Below are positions 1 to 8,213 of a DNA stretch of 64,000 nt, in pieces. Below the pieces are notes generated by a model. It was not told the origin of the DNA and searched no databases. It saw only the letters and a program-made list of their open reading frames with translations. Numbering within the stretch: the first letter of the stretch is position 1; every line of letters starts with the position of its first letter. The position numbers were made by a program, and so were the translations under genes. The stretch lies in the NCBI GenBank assembly GCA_003282145.1, contig QBZZ01000006.1:1-64000 (forward strand), given 5' to 3'. The stretch comes from SAR116 cluster bacterium AG-337-N21 (GTDB lineage: Bacteria; Pseudomonadota; Alphaproteobacteria; Puniceispirillales; Marisalimonadaceae).

Positions 1-1242
1 GCTGGTAAATTTGGTTCAATGTTTTTAAGTCAAGTTCCAAGCACTAAGGGAATTGAAGTTTTAGTAATTGCAGATCTAAAACCTGACAATGCCATAAAAG
101 CTTGTAAAAACGTTGGTTGGAGTGATGATTTAATCAACAAAACAAAATTTGTTGATACAGGTTCTGATGCGATAAAATTAAATGAGGTAGAGGTAGTTAT
201 TGAGGCAACAGGATTTCCTGCAGCAGGTATTGAACATGCAAGACAATCTTTTCAAAATGGCAAACATATAATAATGGTAAATGTTGAAGCAGATGTTTTA
301 GCCGGAGCAGCTTTAGCTAAAGAGGCTAATTCTGTAGGAGTTGTTTATTCTATGGCTTATGGAGATCAACCTGCCCTTACTGCAGAAATAGTTGAATGGG
401 CAAGAGCTTCTGGCTTTAATGTCACTAGCGCAGGTAAAGGAACCAGATATCAACCAATATACCACAAATCATCACCTGACACGGTATGGGATTACTACGG
501 CTTGACCCACGAAGAAGCAAGAAAAGCAGGAATGAATCCAAAAATGTTCAACTCATTTTTAGATGGAACTAAATCTGGATTGGAAATGGCTGCCATAGCT
601 AATGCATGTGATCTAGAAGTCCCAACTAATGGTCTATTATTTCCTCCATGTGGAATGGACGATCTTGCAAATATTTTAAAACCATTAGAATTTGGTGGTT
701 TGTTAGAAAAGAATGGACAAGTTGAAGTTGTTTCTTCACTTGAGAGAGATGGTCGACCCGTATTTAAAGATTTACGTTGGGGCGTGTATGCCGTGTTAGA
801 AGCCCCAAATGATTATGCAGCGTCTTGTTTCAAACAATATGGAATGAATACTGATGATACTGGTAAATATTCTGCAATGTATAAACCTTTTCACCTCATA
901 GGGATGGAGCTTAATATATCAGTTTTTTCAGCTGCATTGTTAAATCAGGCAACAGGGCAAACCAAAAAGTTTACTGGAGATGTTGTATCAACAACTAAGA
1001 AAAATTTGAAAAAAAGTGAAATTCTTGATGGAGAAGGTGGAGCAACTGTATGGGGCAAACTTGTACCATCAAAACTATCGTTATCTATGGAAGCTCTTCC
1101 TATTGGACTAGCTCATGGAATTAAACTTAAAAATGAAATTGAAGAAAATAAAATAATTACATGGAATGATGTTGATTTTTCATCAAATGATCCCGCAATT
1201 TCATACAGAAGAAAAATGGAAAAAAATTTTAAAAAATCATAG
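1..1242 (+). CDS. Homoserine-dehydrogenase-like NAD(P) oxidoreductase with C-terminal SAF domain (5' partial)
   Basis: The reading frame is open from base 1 and encodes AGKFGSMFLSQ before the ATG at 19, so the track start is internal: this is the tail of a GxGxxG Rossmann motif and the gene begins outside the window. The body resembles the homoserine-dehydrogenase-like oxidoreductases found in sugar-acid operons, with a nucleotide-binding half, a central catalytic part and a C-terminal SAF-like segment (around residues 330-390). The substrate is not known to me. Its last 14 bases overlap the convergent MBL gene end. Its position next to the otnC/otnI operon suggests a role in sugar-acid or polyol oxidation; that is inference. 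Confidence 0.75.
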   Translation, partial: AGKFGSMFLSQVPSTKGIEVLVIADLKPDNAIKACKNVGWSDDLINKTKFVDTGSDAIKLNEVEVVIEATGFPAAGIEHARQSFQNGKHIIMVNVEADVLAGAALAKEANSVGVVYSMAYGDQPALTAEIVEWARASGFNVTSAGKGTRYQPIYHKSSPDTVWDYYGLTHEEARKAGMNPKMFNSFLDGTKSGLEMAAIANACDLEVPTNGLLFPPCGMDDLANILKPLEFGGLLEKNGQVEVVSSLERDGRPVFKDLRWGVYAVLEAPNDYAASCFKQYGMNTDDTGKYSAMYKPFHLIGMELNISVFSAALLNQATGQTKKFTGDVVSTTKKNLKKSEILDGEGGATVWGKLVPSKLSLSMEALPIGLAHGIKLKNEIEENKIITWNDVDFSSNDPAISYRRKMEKNFKKS

Positions 1243-2044
1243 GCTTATCTGGCCCTTTATCTAAACGCCATACAAAACCTGAATTTCCTTCATTTGGAAA
1301 AAATTTTCTTAAAAGTGGGTCATGACCAGGTATTACCAGTTCGTCCTTTGTAGCTAACTTTCTGATAGTTTTAAAACCATTGAGCATATTTTCAAGATCT
1401 ACAACAATCGGAAAAGGTTTACCTGTGAGAAAATTTTCATAAAAGTGAGTGGCATCTGATGCTAAACACATATATCCATTTTCAGTTTTAACTCTTACTG
1501 ACTGCAATCCTCTTGAGTGTCCTCCAATAAGGTGAGTCGTTACTCCAGGTTGAATTGCGCCAATTCCATTATAAAATATAACTCTTCCTGAAAAAACATT
1601 TTTTACCATTTGGCATACATGTTCTCCAGTGAAGGGCATTTTTATTGTTTCGTGACACATACAAGGTCCAGTTGCATACGCCATTTCTGTTTCTTGCAAG
1701 TGAAAATTTGCATTAGGAAACTCAATTAATCCCCCTGCATGATCATAATGTAAATGCGTTATAATAACGTCAGTTACTTGACTGGCATTTATATTAATTG
1801 CTTTAAGAGCCTCAGATGGTGATCTATCAATTGGTCTATTTCTTCTTTTTGCTTCTTCGTAATCATAACCAGTATCAACAATAATAATATCTTTGTCTGA
1901 TTTAAGGACCCATATAAAATAATCAATTGTATGAGCTTCGTGGGAATGATCATCAAATATGAAACTCTCTTTTCTAGTCCTGTCCGTTCTTTCTGCATAT
2001 TTTAAAGCATATACTTCCCATTTTTTTTCTAAAACTGTATCCAC
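1229..2044 (-). CDS. MBL-fold metallohydrolase, N-acyl-homoserine-lactonase family
   Basis: A 271-residue single-domain metallo-beta-lactamase-fold hydrolase. The dinuclear zinc motif is visible as THLHYDHAGG, followed by a later GGHSRG histidine, a bridging aspartate in LASDATHF and a final histidine in IPGHDP. The track start is a TTG at 2068; I prefer the GTG at 2044 because AAGGAG lies 8 bases upstream of it. It is the last gene of the otnC-otnI-AKR operon. The AHL lactonase family includes enzymes acting on other lactones, so hydrolysis of a sugar lactone is a plausible alternative to quorum quenching. No LuxI/LuxR gene is present in the window. Confidence 0.8.
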   Translation of the reverse strand: MDTVLEKKWEVYALKYAERTDRTRKESFIFDDHSHEAHTIDYFIWVLKSDKDIIIVDTGYDYEEAKRRNRPIDRSPSEALKAININASQVTDVIITHLHYDHAGGLIEFPNANFHLQETEMAYATGPCMCHETIKMPFTGEHVCQMVKNVFSGRVIFYNGIGAIQPGVTTHLIGGHSRGLQSVRVKTENGYMCLASDATHFYENFLTGKPFPIVVDLENMLNGFKTIRKLATKDELVIPGHDPLLRKFFPNEGNSGFVWRLDKGPDKPMIF

Positions 2045-2064
2045 TTTAATTTCTCCTTTGACAA

Positions 2065-3024
2065 TCAAACTTCTTCTAGTCTATCGGTGGCTGGAGGGGG
2101 TGTTGGGCTAATATTAGATATTAAATTATAAGTTTCTTGATCTAAAGAAATCTCCACTGAGTCTAATGATGGTTTTAATTGTTTTAAGTTTCTTGCACTT
2201 ATAATAGGTGCAGTTATAGCATCATTATATGATACCCAAGCAACAGCTAAAGCAATTGGGTCATAATCTAAGTCGTTAGCTAAATTGACAAGTGAATTAG
2301 CTGTGTCGTACATCCAATTTTGACCATATCTTTTTTTATATTTAGAATTATCGTGCAGTCTACCCAAACTATTTTTATTAGATGAATCCACTGAACTATA
2401 TTTTCCAGTGAGAAGTCCACCACCCAATGGACTATAGCTAATAACGCCAATATTTTCAGTTTTTGACATAGGAAGAATTTCGACCTCAGCTTGTCTTTTA
2501 ACTATGTTGTACATGGGCTGAAGAATATCAATTGACGGGAACCCATTTTTTTCCGCAATCAACTGCGCTTTCATTACTTGCCAAGCAGAAAAATTTGAAG
2601 CACCTAATTGAAAAAATTTTCCTTCTTCTCTAAGTTTTTGAAGTGTTTCAAATGTTTCTTCTAATGGGACATTGTCATCCCAATGATGTAAGAAAAAAAC
2701 ATCTACATAGTCTTGCTTTAATCTTTTAAGACTTTCTTCTAACTGTGATCTTATATTTTTACCACTAGACCCACCAACTGATCCAGCCTTAGTAATTAAA
2801 ATTATCTTATCCCTTTCTTCTTTAATTAAATTACCAAGAATTAATTCAGATTTACCTCCCGTATACACAAAAGCAGTATCAAAGAAGTTTATACCTCTAT
2901 CACGACAAGCTTCATACATTTCTTGACTATCTTTTTCGTTTGCTCCGTCACCAAATTGCATAGTACCAAAACATAACGATGAATTTTTTAAATTATTAGG
3001 CCCAAACTCTCTTATCATTTTCAT
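2065..3024 (-). CDS. Aldo/keto reductase
   Basis: A 319-residue AKR-family NAD(P)H oxidoreductase. The catalytic tetrad can be placed: Asp and Tyr in FFDTAFVYTGG, Lys in ILITKAG and His in FFLHHWD. The length and the C-terminal cofactor part (ISARNLKQL) fit bacterial aldose-reductase or sugar-dehydrogenase AKRs. It lies 13 bases downstream of the otnI-like gene and 20 bases upstream of the MBL gene, so it is probably cotranscribed. A role in interconverting a sugar aldehyde and an alcohol or lactone, feeding the MBL lactonase, is inference from context. Confidence 0.85.
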   Translation of the reverse strand: MKMIREFGPNNLKNSSLCFGTMQFGDGANEKDSQEMYEACRDRGINFFDTAFVYTGGKSELILGNLIKEERDKIILITKAGSVGGSSGKNIRSQLEESLKRLKQDYVDVFFLHHWDDNVPLEETFETLQKLREEGKFFQLGASNFSAWQVMKAQLIAEKNGFPSIDILQPMYNIVKRQAEVEILPMSKTENIGVISYSPLGGGLLTGKYSSVDSSNKNSLGRLHDNSKYKKRYGQNWMYDTANSLVNLANDLDYDPIALAVAWVSYNDAITAPIISARNLKQLKPSLDSVEISLDQETYNLISNISPTPPPATDRLEEV

Positions 3025-3037
3025 ATAACAAAACCTC

Positions 3038-3811
3038 TTAATTATTCTTAAAATTTTTCATCCAAGTAAGACCCGCTTCAGTAGTTGTCTTTGGTTTATA
3101 CTCAGCTCCAACAATACTTTTATATCCAGCTTTGTATATTTCGGGAATAATATAACTAAAGTCTAATTCCCCACTATCTGGTTCTGCTCGATCCTGAACT
3201 GATGCTATTTGGACATGACCAATAAAAGGTAAGTGATCTTTAAATCTTTTCACTACATTGCCTTGATTTATTTGAACATGGTAAAAATCAAACATAATTT
3301 TAACAGTATCTGATCCTACTAGTTCACAAATTTCTCTTGCTTGCTCAACTTTAGTTAAAAAGTATCCTGGATTATCTTTTAAATTTAAAGGTTCAATAAC
3401 TAGTCCTATACTACTGTCTTTTAGTAAGTCCTTAGCAAATTTTAAATTATCAATAAAAGTTACGAGAGATTTTGTTGATAAATCCGTCACACCAGCCATA
3501 GCGTGAATATTTTTTGATTTAATAACTTTAGCATACTCAAAAGCTTGAATTATAGCATCTCTTGCTTCAGATATTCTTGTTGGAACTGCAAGTAAACCAT
3601 TGTCACCTTCCTGAATATTTCCCTTTAAAGTATTTATACCCATAACTGGTAAATTAACTTCATCTAAAGCTTTTTTTATATCTTTTGAGTCAAATTGATA
3701 TGGAAATTGAAATTCAACAGCATCAAATCCATATTCTTTTGATTTATAAATAGCATCTATCTGAGAAAATTCATTCCATAAAAGACCTAAATTTGCAGAA
3801 AATTTATACAT
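3038..3811 (-). CDS. otnI: 2-oxo-tetronate isomerase / hydroxypyruvate isomerase family
   Basis: A 257-residue xylose-isomerase-like TIM barrel of the Hyi/OtnI family. Metal and catalytic positions are visible: Glu in LVIEPLN, Asp and His in MFDFYHVQ, GHVQIA, and Glu in VGAEYKP near the end. In the four-carbon sugar-acid pathway OtnI interconverts 2-oxo- and 3-oxo-tetronate. It starts 4 bases after the otnC-like gene, the usual OtnC-OtnI partnership, which is why I favour OtnI over plain hydroxypyruvate isomerase (Hyi). The substrate is not proven by sequence alone. Confidence 0.75.
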   Translation of the reverse strand: MYKFSANLGLLWNEFSQIDAIYKSKEYGFDAVEFQFPYQFDSKDIKKALDEVNLPVMGINTLKGNIQEGDNGLLAVPTRISEARDAIIQAFEYAKVIKSKNIHAMAGVTDLSTKSLVTFIDNLKFAKDLLKDSSIGLVIEPLNLKDNPGYFLTKVEQAREICELVGSDTVKIMFDFYHVQINQGNVVKRFKDHLPFIGHVQIASVQDRAEPDSGELDFSYIIPEIYKAGYKSIVGAEYKPKTTTEAGLTWMKNFKNN

Positions 3812-3815
3812 AATA

Positions 3816-4463
3816 TTAATCCCATTCTATATTAAATTTCTTTATAACTGAGTTTATTTGAAATTCATCTAATGCTTTTGCATCTGCACCTTTTAAGATT
3901 AGAGCTAATTTTGCAGTAGCCTCTAATTCTTCAATAGCATTAACTGAAGATTCTAAGTCTTTGCCTGAGACAACCGGTCCATGATTAGCTAACAAAACAG
4001 CTGACCTTTTACCAGCAAGACCTTTGATAGCATCACCCATAGCAGGGTCACCAGGCACAAAGAAGGGAAGTAACTTAACTTTCCCTAACAGCATTATTGA
4101 GTATGGTGTGTAAGAGGGTAATACATTATCTTCATCTATTCCTGGTAGCATAGATAGAGCTACAGAATGAGTAGAATGAAGATGAACTACAGCACCAGAT
4201 TTCATACCTCTTGTTTCATAAAAAGCTTTGTGAAGGGGTAACTCCTTAGTTGGTGATAAAGATCCTATAAATTGACCAGACTTTGTCACTTTAACTATTT
4301 CATTTGGTTCAAGCCTTCCAAATGAAGATCCTGAAGGTGTAACTAGTATATCATCATTATCTAAACGAACTGAAATATTACCTGTTGATCCATGAGTAAT
4401 ACCCCTATCAAACATTGAAGACGCCAAAGTACAGATTTGTTCTCTTAATTTATTTTCGTTCAT
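3816..4463 (-). CDS. otnC: Class II aldolase/adducin, probable 3-oxo-tetronate 4-phosphate decarboxylase
   Basis: A 215-residue class II aldolase fold. The metal-binding histidines are in VVHLHSTHS and LLANHGPV, and the phosphate-binding stretch GSTGNIS is near residue 25. Family members include fuculose-phosphate aldolase and OtnC, which decarboxylates 3-oxo-tetronate 4-phosphate to dihydroxyacetone phosphate. Adjacency to the OtnI-like isomerase favours OtnC. The required kinase OtnK (DUF1537) is not in the window, so it must lie elsewhere or be replaced. Confidence 0.75.
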   Translation of the reverse strand: MNENKLREQICTLASSMFDRGITHGSTGNISVRLDNDDILVTPSGSSFGRLEPNEIVKVTKSGQFIGSLSPTKELPLHKAFYETRGMKSGAVVHLHSTHSVALSMLPGIDEDNVLPSYTPYSIMLLGKVKLLPFFVPGDPAMGDAIKGLAGKRSAVLLANHGPVVSGKDLESSVNAIEELEATAKLALILKGADAKALDEFQINSVIKKFNIEWD

Positions 4464-4494
4464 TTATAAAATATAACCTATATACATACTAATT

Positions 4495-4971
4495 TCAGTA
4501 ACCAAATAATTGGTATAAAATACCTATAGACAAGCCAATTACCACATGACTGCCAATAGCTAAGGAACAAGATAAAAAAGGTGATGGTGTTTTTAATCCC
4601 AGAAAACCTTTACCCAAAACAGGCATGAAGAAAAACCAAGGAACAGCAACACTTAGCAAACCAAAAACAAATCCATTAAAAATTGAAGCATTACAAATAT
4701 TATATTTTAATAACATAAAGAAAAATATTGAATACATAATCGCAACAGTGTAATGAACAGCCCATCCAATTCTTAATTCATTTTTTATTGGGGGCACTTC
4801 TTCGATTATTGGATTATATATTTTTGCTTTTGATATAAATAATATATACCATCTTCCAACAATTGCCCAGTCTGATGGATTTATATCATACATAATTTTT
4901 AATAATCTCTGCCAAATATCCATCGCAAGACATGAAATAATCCCAATAATTACAATGTTCAATATTTCCAT
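4495..4971 (-). CDS. DUF2938 family integral membrane protein
   Basis: A 158-residue membrane protein with about four hydrophobic segments: residues 1-20, around 70-90, 97-120 and 130-155. The overall pattern, including the HYTVAIMYSIFF and PSPFLSCSLAIGSHVV stretches, matches the DUF2938 family, whose function is unknown. It lies 31 bases upstream of the otnC-like gene on the same strand and could be the first gene of that operon. An association with sugar-acid uptake or export is speculation. Confidence 0.65.
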   Translation of the reverse strand: MEILNIVIIGIISCLAMDIWQRLLKIMYDINPSDWAIVGRWYILFISKAKIYNPIIEEVPPIKNELRIGWAVHYTVAIMYSIFFFMLLKYNICNASIFNGFVFGLLSVAVPWFFFMPVLGKGFLGLKTPSPFLSCSLAIGSHVVIGLSIGILYQLFGY

Positions 4972-5115
4972 TAAAATCCCTTTTTTATATTTAAATTTTT
5001 ATAGCAATGAACTCTTTAACAATATAAAATAATATAAGAGATCTTTAAAATATATCTATTGTATTTTATTTTTTTGATGAAATTTGAAACTATAAAAACT
5101 AGAGGAGAGAGATTT

Positions 5116-5850
5116 ATGGCTAATTTTAATGGACAAACTGCAGTAATTACTGGGGGTGCACAAGGTATTGGTTTAGCGACTGCAAAGAGTTTTATTAGTG
5201 ATGGCTGTGAAGTTATGATTTGGGATATAGATGAGAAAATGGGTGTGGAGGCAGCAAAAGAGCTAAATTGTCATTTTTTAAAAGTTGATCAAACTAATAG
5301 CAACTTAGTCGAAGAAGTTACAGAAAAAACTCTTAAACAAATAAATAAAATTGATATTCTAGTTTGTAGCGCAGGTATTGCTGGACCAACTTATTCAACT
5401 TGGGATTATCCTGTTGAAGAATGGTCAAGAGTATTTGACGTAAATGTAAATGGTGTATTTTACTGTAATAAGCATGTTGTAAAATCAATGCGTGAAAGAA
5501 ATTATGGTAGAATTATCAATATAGCCTCAATTGCAGGGAAAGAAGGTAATCCTAATGCTCCTGCATATTCCGCATCTAAAGCAGCTGTAATAGGTTTAAC
5601 AAAATCTCTTGGTAAAGAAACAGCAGATAAAGACATCGCTGTTAATTGTATAACACCAGCTACTGCTAAAACGAGAATTCTTGATCAAGTTTCACAGGAA
5701 TTTATTGATTATATGATTTCAAAAATTCCAAGAAATAGATTTGTTACTGTTGAAGAAGTTGCATCTCTTATTACCTTTCTAGCTAGTAAAGAGAATAGTT
5801 TCACAACGGCTGGTGTCTTTGATATTTCAGGAGGCAGAGCTACTTATTAA
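5116..5850 (+). CDS. Short-chain dehydrogenase/reductase (classical SDR)
   Basis: A 244-residue classical SDR. It has the TGGAQGIG cofactor glycine motif, CSAGIAG (NNAG position), catalytic Ser in NIASIAG and the YSASK active site. The track start is a TTG at 5059; the ATG at 5116 is preferred because AGGAG lies 8 bases upstream and MANFNGQTAVITGG is the normal family start. Asp in WDIDE after the second strand suggests NAD rather than NADP. The gene stands alone, divergent from the DUF2938-otnC operon. Its substrate is unknown; sugar, polyol and 3-oxoacyl substrates are all possible. Confidence 0.85.
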   Translation: MANFNGQTAVITGGAQGIGLATAKSFISDGCEVMIWDIDEKMGVEAAKELNCHFLKVDQTNSNLVEEVTEKTLKQINKIDILVCSAGIAGPTYSTWDYPVEEWSRVFDVNVNGVFYCNKHVVKSMRERNYGRIINIASIAGKEGNPNAPAYSASKAAVIGLTKSLGKETADKDIAVNCITPATAKTRILDQVSQEFIDYMISKIPRNRFVTVEEVASLITFLASKENSFTTAGVFDISGGRATY

Positions 5851-5852
5851 TT

Positions 5853-5882
5853 GGTGAGGATTTTTAGGAGATCCTCTGCACC
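5853..5882. terminator. Imperfect hairpin downstream of the SDR gene
   Basis: GGTGAGGAT pairs with ATCCTCTGCACC across a nine-base loop, starting 2 bases after the SDR stop codon. There is a bulge in the stem and no long T run, so this is a weak terminator candidate or an RNA 3'-end structure. Confidence 0.35.
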
Positions 5883-5902
5883 TTAACTCAAAAACTAATA
5901 AT

Positions 5903-5970
5903 CGGGGGAGGAACTTATTAGTTAGAATTAGTACAATTAAACGGGGGAGTTTTATTGAACATGTTCAATA
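5903..5970. promoter_or_regulatory. Paired CGGGGGAG motifs and 18-bp perfect palindrome
   Basis: The 240-base gap between the SDR and LysE-like genes contains two copies of CGGGGGAG (5903-5910 and 5942-5949, 39 bases apart), strikingly G-rich for this genome. The perfect palindrome TATTGAACATGTTCAATA follows at 5953-5970. The palindrome has the form of a dimeric-regulator operator. No gene start on either strand is immediately adjacent, so its target is unclear. Confidence 0.35.
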
Positions 5971-6090
5971 CTTGATTCTTTTTCGAAATTTGTCTTGTGC
6001 TAATTAATAATAAACTTTTAGAGCCTTAAATTTGTTATATATTTGTGCAAAAAACTTACTTTTATAATTTTTGTTTAATAATCAATCATT

Positions 6091-6693
6091 TTAAACTGCT
6101 GTATTAAGTTCCATGACTGCAGAAAGTATTACAACTGCGAATAAAGAAAGTCCCATTCCCCTATTTACCCAAACCTGCTTGTTAGATGCTAATGACCATC
6201 TTTTTAGACTTATCCCTAACCACAGCCAAAATAAATGTATAGGTATCCAAATTGAATTTACTATGATAAATTTAGTTAGAATCTCAACATTATAAGAAGT
6301 CATTCCAAGTGATAGCACTACAAATAAATGTCCTTGGACTACATAAGCCTTTGGATTGACAAATTGTAAAAAAATTCCTTCGTATAATTTTGGAGATTTA
6401 AAACTTTGTTTAAAACCAGTTTTATTTTCAGATGTAGCTATACGCCAAGATAAAAAAGATAAGTAGGATAGTGATAAAAATAAAAAAGTTAGTTCAACTC
6501 CTTCAATTTCAAACAGAAACTGTTTAAAGCCCAGCACAACTAGTAATGCTACCCCATTAGTTCCAAAAAACAACCCAATGAGATACATCATTCCAACTTT
6601 CCATCCAAAACCAGCACCAACACCAGCTAAAGAAAGTACGCCTGGACCAGGAGTAACCATCATTAAAAAACTAATAATTATGTAAGCAATCAT
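6091..6693 (-). CDS. LysE/RhtB family translocator
   Basis: A 200-residue integral membrane protein with about five to six hydrophobic segments. It begins with the signature VTPGPGVLSLAG close to the N-terminus, typical of LysE/RhtB amino-acid exporters. A FVNPKAYVV stretch in the middle is also characteristic of the family. It is a single gene with no clear operon partner, between the SDR gene and the FAD oxidase pair. Export of an amino acid or related small molecule is known for the family; the specific substrate cannot be read from sequence. Confidence 0.8.
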   Translation of the reverse strand: MIAYIIISFLMMVTPGPGVLSLAGVGAGFGWKVGMMYLIGLFFGTNGVALLVVLGFKQFLFEIEGVELTFLFLSLSYLSFLSWRIATSENKTGFKQSFKSPKLYEGIFLQFVNPKAYVVQGHLFVVLSLGMTSYNVEILTKFIIVNSIWIPIHLFWLWLGISLKRWSLASNKQVWVNRGMGLSLFAVVILSAVMELNTAV

Positions 6694-6779
6694 TTGAATC
6701 TATAGATAATATCTATACCTTGGATCAATGGGATTATTTTTGAAAATATAATTATAATAAGATTTTGGTAATCACATTA

Positions 6780-8192
6780 TTACAGAAAAATCTTTCCTGG
6801 ATTCATTATTTTTTTTGGATCAAAAGCATTTTTAACTTTTTTCATAACGTCTACAGCGTTTCCTAATTCCTTCAACATATATTTTCTTTTGCCTTGTCCA
6901 ATACCATGCTCTCCGGTACATGTACCATCCATTCTAATAGCCCTTTCAGATATTCTGATTAAAAAACTATCTAGTTTATCTAATTCAGTCTTGCTGTTTT
7001 TGTCAATTAGTAATGCAACATGAAAATTTCCATCACCTGCATGACTTACTATTGGACCAATCAATTCGTTCTTTTCCATGTCTTCAATCGTTTCTGTAAT
7101 ACAATCAGACAGTTTGGAAATTGGCACACAAACGTCTGTTGAATAAATTTCTGCCTCAGGCCTTACTGACCTACATGACCAATATGCATCATGCCTTGCT
7201 TTCCATAATTTGTTTCTTTCTTCATTATTAGAAGTCCATTCAAAATCGTTACCACCAAAATCTGATGCTATTTCACTAAATAATTCTGATTGCTCTTTTA
7301 CAGATTTTTCACTGCCATGAAACTCTAATAGTAATAAAGGCGCTTCAGGAAGGTTTGTCTTAGAATAACTATTAACTGCTTTTACTTGAGCAACATCTAA
7401 AAACTCTATCCTTGCTACTGGTATTCCAGCTTGAACAGTCATTATAACTGCATCAGTTGCATCCTTAACTGTTGGAAAACTTACTCTACCTCCTGCAATA
7501 ACTTCTGGGATACCATAAAGCTTTAGTGTAATTTCTGTAGTTATACCTAATGTCCCCTCTGAACCAACCATTAACCGAGTTAAATCATAACCTGCTGAAC
7601 TTTTTCTAGCTTTATTTGCTGTTTTTATTATTTGACCATCAGGAGTAACAACCTCAAGAGCAATTACATTATCTTTCATTGTTCCATAACGCACTGCATT
7701 TGTTCCAGAAGCTCGAGTAGCTGTCATCCCACCAAGAGAAGCATTTGCACCAGGATCAATTGGAAAAAACAATCCAGTATCTCTTAAGTGGGTGTTTAGT
7801 TGTTCTCTGGTAACCCCAGGTTGAACAACAACTAACAGATCTTCCTGATGTACTGTCAGGATCTTATTCATATTATTCATATCAATAGAAATTCCGCCAT
7901 AAGGAGCATTAAGATGTCCTTCAAATGAAGAGCCAACACCAAAAGGAATTATTGGACATTTAAATTCATTACAAATTTTTACAACTTTTTGAACATCTTC
8001 TTTGCTCTCGGCAAAAACAACGCCATTGGGTAATTCTGATTCATGAATAGTCATCGTATGAGTATGTTGTTCAAGTATACTTTTACTACTAGAGAATTGT
8101 TGCCCAAATTCTTCTTGAATTTTTTTTATACATAATTTGATGCTCTTTTTATCATAATCCTCGTCAGACCATACAGAAACACTACCATCCAT
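6780..8192 (-). CDS. FAD-linked oxidase, D-lactate dehydrogenase / glycolate oxidase GlcD type (copy 1)
   Basis: A 470-residue flavoprotein of the FAD-binding PCMH (VAO) family. The FAD-binding region contains PFGVGSSFEGH, and the C-terminal cap contains SHAGDGNFH and TGEHGIGQGKRKYM, ending in DPKKIMNPGKI, typical of D-2-hydroxyacid dehydrogenases (Dld, GlcD, D2HGDH). It oxidises a D-2-hydroxyacid to the 2-oxoacid and passes electrons onward. It follows a close paralogue by 21 bases. GlcE and GlcF partners are absent, so a single-subunit D-lactate-dehydrogenase type is more likely than a three-subunit glycolate oxidase. Confidence 0.85.
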   Translation of the reverse strand: MDGSVSVWSDEDYDKKSIKLCIKKIQEEFGQQFSSSKSILEQHTHTMTIHESELPNGVVFAESKEDVQKVVKICNEFKCPIIPFGVGSSFEGHLNAPYGGISIDMNNMNKILTVHQEDLLVVVQPGVTREQLNTHLRDTGLFFPIDPGANASLGGMTATRASGTNAVRYGTMKDNVIALEVVTPDGQIIKTANKARKSSAGYDLTRLMVGSEGTLGITTEITLKLYGIPEVIAGGRVSFPTVKDATDAVIMTVQAGIPVARIEFLDVAQVKAVNSYSKTNLPEAPLLLLEFHGSEKSVKEQSELFSEIASDFGGNDFEWTSNNEERNKLWKARHDAYWSCRSVRPEAEIYSTDVCVPISKLSDCITETIEDMEKNELIGPIVSHAGDGNFHVALLIDKNSKTELDKLDSFLIRISERAIRMDGTCTGEHGIGQGKRKYMLKELGNAVDVMKKVKNAFDPKKIMNPGKIFL

Positions 8193-8213
8193 TTTAAAAA
8201 CCTTTTCTATAAT

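Noticed and set aside
1229-2044. Quorum-quenching function of the MBL protein
   Set aside because: The family name suggests it, but there is no LuxI/LuxR gene and the operon is for sugar acids, so the substrate is left open.
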